DNA of 64,000 nt. Origin: an uncultured Lachnospiraceae bacterium (GTDB lineage: Bacteria; Bacillota; Clostridia; Lachnospirales; Lachnospiraceae). The first letter of the stretch is position 1. Every line of letters starts with the position of its first letter. The notes beneath the pieces are model-generated. The model saw only the letters and a list, made by a program, of their open reading frames with translations, was not told the DNA's origin and did no database searches. The position numbers and the translations under genes were made by a program. The DNA lies in the NCBI GenBank assembly GCA_910579225.1, contig CAJTTI010000013.1, forward strand, positions 1 to 64,000, written 5' to 3'. This document shows positions 1-7,082 of this stretch, piece after piece.

Positions 1-109
1 ATTTGCTTACTGCCTGTCTGCTTGTGTTTAATTTTTCTGCCAGTGCTTCCTGTGATTTTCTCCCATAAGCAGCAACAAAAGTCTGCCTTTTCCATTCGGC
101 TATGGACAT
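1..109 (-). pseudogene. Partial XRE-type helix-turn-helix regulator at window edge
   Basis: The minus strand reads an open frame from an ATG at 107-109 to the window edge. Its end, SQEALAEKLNTSRQAVSK, is a textbook XRE/HTH_3 recognition region of Firmicute regulators. The residues before it do not look like the usual first helix of this family (RQTFVAAYGRK), so the N-terminus may be scrambled or recombined. The frame also continues upstream without a stop into sequence that partly overlaps the relaxase-like fragment in another frame. The rest of the protein lies outside the window, so an intact gene with an odd N-terminus cannot be excluded. Confidence 0.35.
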
Positions 110-324
110 TTCCAGTCCGGTCTGTTCCTTGTCATACTCTTGAATTTTTCATCAAGCCCCGTCATATCCATGATGTTGTTGGTTTGCAGGAAATTTAACA
201 TATTCATCGCGACTTTGAGATTATACAGCGATTGGGAATATCCCGATTTTCCCGCCTGTACCTCACGATACAAACCTTGGGAGTCACTATGGGGTTCGTT
301 GACAATTACGTCCCTTGTGGACTT
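100..324 (-). pseudogene. Relaxase-like (mobilization protein) C-terminal remnant
   Basis: Between a TGA at 325-327 and a TAG at 100-102 the minus strand encodes 74 residues with no start that fits a ribosome binding site. The core (GYSQSLYNLKVAMNMLNFLQ, then MDMTGLDEKF) resembles the C-terminal region of relaxases carried by Clostridial integrative and mobilizable elements. I recognise this from family memory, not from a search. The fragment is too short to act and lies beside the XRE fragment, so I read the left edge of the window as the decayed flank of a mobile element. An alternative is a different conjugation protein with the same helical motif. Confidence 0.4.
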
Positions 325-637
325 TCACCACAGGCTGGCGGCATGCCCGTCATACCAGAGAAACGCCGCGCTGCGTCGTATTCAGTTTTCATTTATTCTT
401 TCTCAATACTGTGTGCTGGTGTTTGGGCTTGCAGGGTTCTGGGCGGCATATCAAGGCTCTTTCCCTCAAAAGTAGTAAATTGGTAGTAAATTCATATAGT
501 TTATATATTCATGCGTTTATCGTGCGGAATATGCGAAATCTCTGGAAAATCTGCAATTCCCGTGTTAGAATAAAGGTCACGGCATGCCTGTGCATCCAAA
601 AAGGATGAAACAGCAAAATCATAACAGGAGGATAATA
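325..637. other. Non-coding stretch left of the flavodoxin gene
   Basis: I see no credible gene here on either strand. The minus strand holds the hairpin GTGGTGAAAGTCCAC (317-331), a short motif seen in group II intron domains, which would suit mobile-element debris, but nothing else confirms an intron. The plus strand supplies a strong AGGAGG at 626-631 for the next gene. A weak -10-like TAGAAT stands near 564-569 without a convincing -35. Confidence 0.4.
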
Positions 638-1258
638 ATGAAAGTATTGATGTTAAACGGAAGTCCGAAGACAGACGGGAATACCCATACCGCACTCCTT
701 GAAATTGGAAAACAGCTGGAACAGGAAGGTATCGACTATGAGATCGTACAGCTGGGAGGAAAACCGGTCAGAGACTGTATCGGATGCAACAAGTGCAATG
801 AAAACGGATGTGTCTTTACGGATGACGAGGTAAATGCATTTATTGCAAAAGCAAAGGAGGCAGACGGCTTTGTCTTTGGTACGCCGGTCTATTATGCTCA
901 TCCAAGCGGCCGCATCCTGTCCTTTCTGGACCGGGTATTTTACAGCAGCAGCCGGATCTTCCGGTTCAAACCGGGGGCTTCCGTCGCCGTGGCCAGACGG
1001 GGCGGCACCACCGCTTCCTTTGACTGCCTGAACAAATATTTTGGTATCTCTCAGATGCCGGTAGCCGGATCCACCTACTGGAATAACCTGCATGGAGCCG
1101 TACCTGGAGAAGCAGAACAGGATGCAGAAGGCCTCCAAACCATGCGGAACCTGGCGCGGAATCTGGCCTGGATGATCAAATGTTTCGATACCGGCAAGAA
1201 AAACGGAATTCCCCTGCCGGAGGCAGAGACAGGAAACAGAACGAATTTTATCCGGTAA
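638..1258 (+). CDS. Flavodoxin-fold NAD(P)H-dependent FMN oxidoreductase
   Basis: This 206-residue protein belongs to the NADPH-dependent FMN reductase/flavodoxin-like superfamily. The N-terminus MKVLMLNGSPKTDGNT is the beta1 strand and phosphate-binding loop for FMN. GTPVYYAHPSG (about 81-91) is the second flavin-contact loop. A cysteine cluster at residues 47, 50, 53 and 58 (CIGCNKC then C) is typical of the iron-sulfur flavoprotein-like branch and might carry a cluster or be redox active. The start at 638 is set by AGGAGG six bases upstream; an in-frame ATG at 584 lacks one. It stands alone, next to mobile-element debris. The substrate is unknown; quinone, nitro-compound or azo reduction are possibilities for the family. 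Confidence 0.85.
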   Translation: MKVLMLNGSPKTDGNTHTALLEIGKQLEQEGIDYEIVQLGGKPVRDCIGCNKCNENGCVFTDDEVNAFIAKAKEADGFVFGTPVYYAHPSGRILSFLDRVFYSSSRIFRFKPGASVAVARRGGTTASFDCLNKYFGISQMPVAGSTYWNNLHGAVPGEAEQDAEGLQTMRNLARNLAWMIKCFDTGKKNGIPLPEAETGNRTNFIR

Positions 1259-1408
1259 AGCAAACCCGTGTCCTGTCTGCATTATATTCAGGCAAACCTC
1301 CTTGCCTATATTTCCATCAGCCCCCGTTGCCGGCGGTCAGCGATGCCACCGCATCGCTGATGAAAATTTATTCTTCGGAATTTCACCCGATATAATGCGG
1401 ACAAAACA

Positions 1409-1438
1409 CCAGACTCCCGTAATCAAACGGGAGTCTGG
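1409..1438 (-). terminator. Intrinsic terminator of the decarboxylase operon
   Basis: A perfect 12-bp stem (CCAGACTCCCGT paired with ACGGGAGTCTGG) with a 6-base loop lies just past the stop of the last operon gene. On the minus strand it is followed by TGTTTTGT. On the plus strand the following sequence is only weakly T-rich, so it mainly serves the minus-strand operon, with some possible action on the convergent flavodoxin gene. Confidence 0.75.
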
Positions 1439-1449
1439 TTCTGTCATGA

Positions 1450-2862
1450 TTATACGGGATATGCCCCGTTTTCGGTATCTGCCACGGATGCATCCACTTT
1501 TGTCTTCTGAGCTTCTCTGTATTTGAAGAAATCCATAGCAACCTGCGGAAACAGTGCATAGGAAAGGACATCCTCATCCTGCTCCTTGTACTGCGCCATC
1601 TCTGCTTCCAGTGTATCCAGCTCATTTCCCACCAGATCTGCCGGACGGCAGGTGATAATCTCTTCATCACCGATACATTTCTTCTGAACTTCCGGATTAA
1701 AAGGCTTGACAGTCTTGCCGTAACGGCCGGACAGAACTGCCTTGGTCTCCTTCGTAACCATCTTGTAGCGCTCGCCCATCAGTACATTGAACACCGCCTG
1801 GGTTCCAACGATCTGAGAAGATGGGGTTACCAGTGGACACTCGCCGAGGTCCTGACGTACACGCGGAACCTCTTCCAGTACCTCATAATATTTATCCTCT
1901 GCATGCTGCTCTTTAAGCTGAGAGGTAAGGTTCGAAAGCATACCACCCGGTACCTGATACAACAGAGTCTTAATATTGACACCCATATTCTTGGGGTTCA
2001 GCAAACCGCTCGACAGCGCTTCATCACGCATGGGACGGAAATAATCTGCGATCTCAGCCAACAGATTCTGATCAAATCCGGTATCGTATGGCGTCCCTTT
2101 GAATGTCTCCACCATAACCTCTGTCGCGGGCTGAGAGGTGCCCAGTGCGAACGGAGACATTGCGCAGTCGATCACATCCACTCCCGCCTCTACTGCCTTC
2201 ATATATGTCATGGATGCAACACCAGACGTATAATGGGTGTGAAGCTGAATCGGAATCCTTACCTTCTCTTTCAATGCGGTAACCAGTTTCGTTGCCTCAT
2301 AGGGAAGAAGAAGTCCTGCCATATCCTTGATACAGATGGAATGCGCCCCCATATCCTCAATCTCTTTGGCGATATTCGTCCAGTATTCCAGGGTATATGC
2401 GTCTCCCAGCGTATAAGAAAGTGCGATCTGCGCATGTCCTCCCTCTTTATTGGAAGCCTTAACTGCCGTTTCCAGATTCCGAAGATCATTCAGACAGTCA
2501 AATATACGAATAATATCAATCCCGTTTGCAATAGATTTCTGTACAAAATATTCCACCACATCATCGCCGTAAGGACGATATCCAAGGATATTCTGTCCAC
2601 GGAACAACATCTGGAGTTTCGTGTTCTTCGCTCTTGCCTTGATCTGTCTTAACCGCTCCCACGGATCCTCTTTCAGGAAACGCAGGGACGCATCAAAAGT
2701 CGCACCGCCCCAGCACTCCAGAGAATGATAGCCGACCTGATCCAGTTTCTCTACAATCGGAAGCATCTGTTCCGTAGTCATACGAGTTGCGATCAGAGAC
2801 TGATGTGCATCACGCAGAATCGTCTCTGTAATCTTAATGGGCTTTTTCGCCATATCACTCAT
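1450..2862 (-). CDS. oadA: Oxaloacetate decarboxylase/pyruvate carboxyltransferase (5S-like, OadA N-terminal type)
   Basis: This 470-residue protein has the HMG-lyase-like TIM barrel of carboxyltransferases that move CO2 between biotin and pyruvate/oxaloacetate. TETILRDAHQSL at the N-terminus and CIKDMAG, which holds the lysine expected to be carbamylated near the metal, mark the family (OadA, PycB, transcarboxylase 5S). It ends after the carboxyltransferase and conserved PYC_OADA regions and lacks the biotinyl domain usual at the OadA C-terminus. A separate biotin carrier in the same operon must serve it. The start at 2862 has AGGAGG ten bases upstream; the in-frame ATG at 2853 is too far from it. 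It is the last gene of the operon and is preceded by a structured repeat. Confidence 0.9.
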   Translation of the reverse strand: MSDMAKKPIKITETILRDAHQSLIATRMTTEQMLPIVEKLDQVGYHSLECWGGATFDASLRFLKEDPWERLRQIKARAKNTKLQMLFRGQNILGYRPYGDDVVEYFVQKSIANGIDIIRIFDCLNDLRNLETAVKASNKEGGHAQIALSYTLGDAYTLEYWTNIAKEIEDMGAHSICIKDMAGLLLPYEATKLVTALKEKVRIPIQLHTHYTSGVASMTYMKAVEAGVDVIDCAMSPFALGTSQPATEVMVETFKGTPYDTGFDQNLLAEIADYFRPMRDEALSSGLLNPKNMGVNIKTLLYQVPGGMLSNLTSQLKEQHAEDKYYEVLEEVPRVRQDLGECPLVTPSSQIVGTQAVFNVLMGERYKMVTKETKAVLSGRYGKTVKPFNPEVQKKCIGDEEIITCRPADLVGNELDTLEAEMAQYKEQDEDVLSYALFPQVAMDFFKYREAQKTKVDASVADTENGAYPV

Positions 2863-2883
2863 TCTATATAATCCTCCTATTAT

Positions 2884-2981
2884 AATTCCGCATCTGTCCC
2901 TCCCAATCCTCCGGTCCGAAAAACACCCGGTCAATATCATGTCCGTAAATCCTTACGGGCGTTACTCGGGCAGATGCTGTT
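2884..2981 (-). repeat. Structured intergenic repeat, diverged single copy
   Basis: This 98-base unit is related to the tandem units at 25777-25983 and 60937-61140. On the minus strand it begins AACAGCATCTGCCC and ends GGGACAGATGCGGAATTAT. Its ends pair as GCATCTGTCC/GGGCAGATGC, ten base pairs including one G-T wobble. The centre differs from the other copies and forms its own hairpin (CCGTAA, loop GGAT, TTACGG). It begins nine bases after the oadB stop codon and ends just before the oadA Shine-Dalgarno. Confidence 0.8.
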
Positions 2982-2988
2982 ACTACTC

Positions 2989-4140
2989 TTACATTACTCC
3001 GAAGATTGCCATGAACGTACCAGCTGCCACTGCAGTACCAATCACACCGGCCACGTTCGGGCCCATTGCATGCATCAGAAGGAAGTTGGTCGGATCTGCC
3101 TCTGCACCGACTTTCTGAGATACACGTGCTGCCATAGGCACTGCTGACACACCGGCGGAGCCGATTAACGGATTGACTTTTCCTCCGGTAATTTTGCACA
3201 TCAGCTTGCCGAACAGAACACCGGCCGCCGTACCAAATGCAAACGCCACAAGTCCCAGAGCAACAATCTTAAGTGTATCCCAGTTCAAAAATGCTTCTGC
3301 ACTGGTAGTCGCACCTACGGAAGTTCCAAGAAGGATAACGACAATATACATCAGCGCATTGGATGCAGTATCTGTCAGCTGACGGACGACACCGCTCTCC
3401 CGGAACAGATTGCCCAACATCAGCATACCCACAAGCGGAGCAGTGGTCGGAAGAATCAAAGATACAATAATTGTAACGATAATCGGGAACAGGATCTTCT
3501 CCAGCTTGGATACAGGACGAAGCTGCTCCATCTTGATCTTCCGCTCCTCTTCCGTAGTCAGAAGCTTCATGATCGGCGGCTGGATAATCGGTACAAGGGA
3601 CATATAGGAATATGCCGCCACCGCAATCGGACCCATGATCGCTGTCTGCTGCAGCTTACCTGCCAGGAAAATGGAAGTAGGACCGTCTGCACCTCCGATA
3701 ATTGAAATCGCCGCAGCTGCTTTATCGCTGAATCCCAGCGCCATAGCCCCCAGATAAGCAGCGAAAATACCAAACTGTGCAGACGCACCCAGCAGAAAAC
3801 TTTTTGGATTCGCAATCAGCGGACCAAAGTCCGTCATGGCACCCACACCCATGAAAATAAGTGACGGAAGAATTGCCCATTCATCCATCAGATAAAAATA
3901 ATGAAGAAGACCGCCTACGCCGTTGGCCGAATCCTCGATACTAAGCATAATATCCGGATAAATATTTACCAAAAGCATACCAAAAGAAATCGGAACCAAC
4001 AGAAGAGGTTCGTATTCTTTTGCAATAGCCAGATAAAGGAACACACATGCAACGGCAATCATAATATAATTGCCTACAGTCAGATTGAAAAACGCTGTCT
4101 GATGCACGAGATTTCCCAATGTCTCAGCAATATAACTCAT
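2989..4140 (-). CDS. oadB: Na+-translocating decarboxylase beta subunit
   Basis: The 383-residue integral membrane protein has about nine to eleven hydrophobic segments and the signature GGADGPTSIF, whose aspartate lies in the sodium path of OadB/MmdB/GcdB subunits. In characterised systems this subunit takes the carboxyl group from carboxybiotin, releases CO2 and pumps Na+ outward. The length matches the family. GGAGG lies seven bases before the ATG at 4140. It sits between the biotin carrier and the carboxyltransferase, the usual partners. Which decarboxylation it serves cannot be told from its own sequence, because beta subunits are shared among oxaloacetate, methylmalonyl-CoA and glutaconyl-CoA enzymes. 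Confidence 0.93.
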   Translation of the reverse strand: MSYIAETLGNLVHQTAFFNLTVGNYIMIAVACVFLYLAIAKEYEPLLLVPISFGMLLVNIYPDIMLSIEDSANGVGGLLHYFYLMDEWAILPSLIFMGVGAMTDFGPLIANPKSFLLGASAQFGIFAAYLGAMALGFSDKAAAAISIIGGADGPTSIFLAGKLQQTAIMGPIAVAAYSYMSLVPIIQPPIMKLLTTEEERKIKMEQLRPVSKLEKILFPIIVTIIVSLILPTTAPLVGMLMLGNLFRESGVVRQLTDTASNALMYIVVILLGTSVGATTSAEAFLNWDTLKIVALGLVAFAFGTAAGVLFGKLMCKITGGKVNPLIGSAGVSAVPMAARVSQKVGAEADPTNFLLMHAMGPNVAGVIGTAVAAGTFMAIFGVM

Positions 4141-4178
4141 GTTATAACCTCCAATGATTTATCAATCTACAGTCAGGA

Positions 4179-4550
4179 TCAGTTCATCGTAGCCAATACA
4201 TCACCGGATTCTACTGCATCGCCCACAGACACATCAATACTTGCAATCGTTCCATCTTCCGGCGCAACTACAGGAATCTCCATCTTCATTGCTTCCAGAA
4301 TAATGATCGGATCACCGGCTTTTACCGCCTGTCCGACACTTGCTTCCACTTTGAAAACTTTTCCCGGAACAGATGCGCTCACTTCAATGGAACCGGCATC
4401 TCCTGCGGGAGCCGGCGCCGGTGCAGGAGCCGCTGCCGGTACTGCTTTCGGTACCGGTGCCGCTGCGCGTACGGGTGCGCTTCCTGCGCCGCCTTCTTCC
4501 ACAGTAACATCATATACAGTGCCATTTACAGTAATGGTATAATTTTTCAT
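4179..4550 (-). CDS. Biotin carboxyl carrier protein of the decarboxylase complex
   Basis: This 123-residue protein has a short N-terminal beta region, an Ala/Pro-rich linker (about 25-50) and a biotinyl/lipoyl domain. The biotinylation motif is EAMKM, with the acceptor lysine near residue 89. It matches the free-standing carriers of methylmalonyl-CoA decarboxylase (gamma/MmdC) and transcarboxylase 1.3S. The flexible linker would let biotin swing between the two carboxyltransferases and the membrane beta subunit. The ATG at 4550 has GGAGG nine bases upstream; the longer in-frame reading from 4619 lacks a site and would overlap the upstream gene. Confidence 0.93.
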   Translation of the reverse strand: MKNYTITVNGTVYDVTVEEGGAGSAPVRAAAPVPKAVPAAAPAPAPAPAGDAGSIEVSASVPGKVFKVEASVGQAVKAGDPIIILEAMKMEIPVVAPEDGTIASIDVSVGDAVESGDVLATMN

Positions 4551-4603
4551 CTCAATATTCCTCCTAATTAAAATTCCGTTCGATTCAATATGTTGCTGTT
4601 TGC

Positions 4604-5404
4604 TTATGCTCTCTTCCATTTGGATGATTCTGCACGTCTGATGGAACGAACGACAAAGCCGTCAGAAGAAGTGCCGCTGTACGCACAGATTGCCGCTGTA
4701 ATCGCAGCCACCAGCTCCTTATCATCCACAAGGTTTTCCTCTGGCTGTGCCGAAGGCTTGGAAACCGGTTTTTTCGCCGGTCTTGGTTTCGGTGCCGGTT
4801 TTTCTTCCTTCTTCGGCGCCTGGTTCCCCGGAATAAAATTAAAACAATAGATCACAAGGCTGATGAAAATCAGCACAATAAATACCGTCCCCATACCAAG
4901 GATCGTATTCATACCTGCTTTCTTCAAAATCTCACCCGTACTGTATTTTGGATCCAGCGTTACGGATTGAGCCACACTCTTCTCATTAAACACAATTGAC
5001 AGTTTTGCCGCGCGATTCTCATAAGTCAGGTTAGTCACCAGCGTGATTTCATCTCCTCTGATCTCAGGTTCTTCATAACTGTCTGTGGAGACATAAGTTC
5101 CCAGCTCTGCTGCAGAACCCTCATACCCTGCAAACGCTGTCGTGAATGCATCTGCCGTAAAAGGAAGTCCATACCTCGAAATCATTGCCTCCACTTCTTC
5201 TGCGTCCATGACTGCATACTGTGCGATTTTCTCCTGGGGCATCTCACTCCAATTGCTGATCAGGAAATCTGCAACAGAGTGAAGATAATTCTCATCATAA
5301 CTGATCTCCGTCTCGGTGGAAGCCGTACTTCCACAGGCCGTCAAACCGAGCAATGATATGGCAAGAACCAGTACCGCAAGGATTTTTCTTGTTATTTGTC
5401 TCAT
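4604..5404 (-). CDS. OadG-like membrane anchor fused to an exported lipoprotein domain
   Basis: The 266-residue protein starts with a lipoprotein signal (lipobox LTAC, Cys24). An extracytoplasmic domain of about 135 residues follows, then a transmembrane helix at about 167-191, a Lys/Pro-rich linker (about 196-220) and a C-terminal segment (DDKELVAAITAAICAYSG) typical of OadG/MmdD subunits. Family OadG proteins are small (about 80-100 residues) and assemble the complex, so the N-terminal domain is an addition of unknown role. The start is ATG at 5404, because GAGGTG sits six bases upstream; the GTG at 5413 forms part of that site. It lies between the acyl-CoA carboxyltransferase and the biotin carrier. 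Confidence 0.8.
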   Translation of the reverse strand: MRQITRKILAVLVLAISLLGLTACGSTASTETEISYDENYLHSVADFLISNWSEMPQEKIAQYAVMDAEEVEAMISRYGLPFTADAFTTAFAGYEGSAAELGTYVSTDSYEEPEIRGDEITLVTNLTYENRAAKLSIVFNEKSVAQSVTLDPKYSTGEILKKAGMNTILGMGTVFIVLIFISLVIYCFNFIPGNQAPKKEEKPAPKPRPAKKPVSKPSAQPEENLVDDKELVAAITAAICAYSGTSSDGFVVRSIRRAESSKWKRA

Positions 5405-5419
5405 ATGATTCACCTCGCT

Positions 5420-6856
5420 TTAAACGGTTCCGTGTTTTTTCACCGGGCGGTCTTCCCTCTTGGTAAACAGCATCTCAAATGCACCAATCACATATTTTCT
5501 TGTATCCTGTGCATCGATAACGGTATCCACATAACCTCTTTTTGCCGCAGACGCCACATGATTTTGCAGCTCTGTATAGGCTTTTGCTTTTTCTTTTAAT
5601 TCGGTCGCATCAGCATCTGTATACATAATCTTCGCTGCAAGCTTTGCATCCATCATACCAATCTCTGCATTCGGCCATGCATAGACAAAGTCTGCCCCAA
5701 GGCCTTTGCTGTTCATGATTACATATGCGCTTCCATATGCCTTTCCTGTGACCACATTCACTTTCGGCACTGAAGCATTAGCAAATGCATAGGTAAGGGC
5801 TGCCGCCGCTTTCGCAATCTTCTTCTCCGTACACTTGGAGGCTTTAAACCCTGAAGCATTGGTCAGAGTAAGCACCGGAATATTAAAAGCATCACAGAAC
5901 TTCACAAATTTTGCCGCTTTCTCACAGCCTTTTGCAGACAGCTCTGCTTTAAACTCCTCTGCACGATTGCCTTCCTCATCATACAACACGGTTCTGTTCG
6001 CCACGGCGCCTACCGTAGTGCCATTCAATTTAATAAAACCGGTTACCATATCTTTTGCATATTCTGCTTTTGTTTCGAAGAAAATATGAGAGTCTGATAT
6101 CATTGGCAGTGCAAGCGCAGGATCCCCTGCAGAAGCTTCCAGATCTACACATACTCTGTTCAGATCATCATCACAGTCCAGATAAGACAGATCGTCTTCA
6201 TTATTAGCCGGAAGCATGGATACCAGACTGCGGATTTTTTGAAGCAGTTCCGCCTCTTCGGCCACTACATCCACAATACCTGCCTCTTCACTTTGGAATT
6301 CAGCAGATGCCGTATCGCATTTGGATACCTCATTTCCTTCCAGAGCATTAGGAGAATTCACAAACAGCTTCGCTTTTTTACGCTCCATAAAAGTAAAATC
6401 TGACATGGCCGAAGCCACTGCCATACCGCCACCGCAGTTGCCAAACACTGCTGAAATCTGCGGCACCACGCCAGAAGCCATCACCTGCTTCAGATACAGT
6501 TCACCAAACGCATTCAACGCATCAGAAGCCTCCTGAAGTCTCAGTCCTGCACAGTCCACAAGCCCGATGACAGGGGCTCCCATCTTCATCGCCATATCAT
6601 AGATCCTTACAATCTTTTTCGCATGCATCTCACCCATGGAGCCGCCTAATACGGAAGCGTCCTGACTGTACACATACACAAGACTGCCGTCGATGACACC
6701 ATATCCGGTCATTACACCGTCAGATGGTGTGTCTGTGTTGTTCATGTTGAAATCCGTTGTACGCGCCGTAACCGCTGCACCAATCTCAACAAAACTGTTC
6801 TCGTCAAGTAAGGCTTTGATTCTCTTACTTGCCAAGCTCTGTGCCGAATTACTCAT
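5420..6856 (-). CDS. Acyl-CoA carboxyltransferase (MmdA/transcarboxylase 12S-like)
   Basis: This 478-residue protein has the duplicated crotonase-fold carboxyltransferase domains (N half about 15-235, C half about 255-470) of biotin-dependent acyl-CoA carboxylases and decarboxylases. Glycine-rich oxyanion regions appear as CGGGMAVAS in the first half and GKAYGSAYVIM in the second. It is slightly shorter than methylmalonyl-CoA decarboxylase alpha (about 510-520). The acyl group is not certain: methylmalonyl/propionyl-CoA is most likely from context, malonyl- or glutaconyl-CoA less so. The ATG at 6856 follows GGAGG by seven bases and is the first gene of the operon. With the 5S-like and biotin proteins the set recalls the three transcarboxylase subunits, plus a Na+ pump. 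Confidence 0.82.
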   Translation of the reverse strand: MSNSAQSLASKRIKALLDENSFVEIGAAVTARTTDFNMNNTDTPSDGVMTGYGVIDGSLVYVYSQDASVLGGSMGEMHAKKIVRIYDMAMKMGAPVIGLVDCAGLRLQEASDALNAFGELYLKQVMASGVVPQISAVFGNCGGGMAVASAMSDFTFMERKKAKLFVNSPNALEGNEVSKCDTASAEFQSEEAGIVDVVAEEAELLQKIRSLVSMLPANNEDDLSYLDCDDDLNRVCVDLEASAGDPALALPMISDSHIFFETKAEYAKDMVTGFIKLNGTTVGAVANRTVLYDEEGNRAEEFKAELSAKGCEKAAKFVKFCDAFNIPVLTLTNASGFKASKCTEKKIAKAAAALTYAFANASVPKVNVVTGKAYGSAYVIMNSKGLGADFVYAWPNAEIGMMDAKLAAKIMYTDADATELKEKAKAYTELQNHVASAAKRGYVDTVIDAQDTRKYVIGAFEMLFTKREDRPVKKHGTV

Positions 6857-6909
6857 TTTTACTCCTCCATTATATTTCATTAATGTTAACCCAAGGTCTG
6901 CCGATTCTA

Positions 6910-6938
6910 ATTGTAACAACACCATTGCCTTTTTTCAA
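6910..6938 (-). promoter_or_regulatory. Promoter of the decarboxylase operon
   Basis: On the minus strand TTGAAA (6933-6938), a 17-base spacer and TACAAT (6910-6915) form a near-consensus vegetative promoter about 55 bases before the first gene. I see no obvious operator or riboswitch in the short leader. Confidence 0.7.
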
Positions 6939-7082
6939 GTCATTTTTTTCAATTATGACCGAGGTTTGACATTTTTTTCACAGAATTAACAAAATCTTTA
7001 CGGGAAAACCGGCAATTTTTCTATTCCCCTTTTCGTCGATTTCCATTATAATCTCTACATAAAAATGAAAGGATCCATGCAT

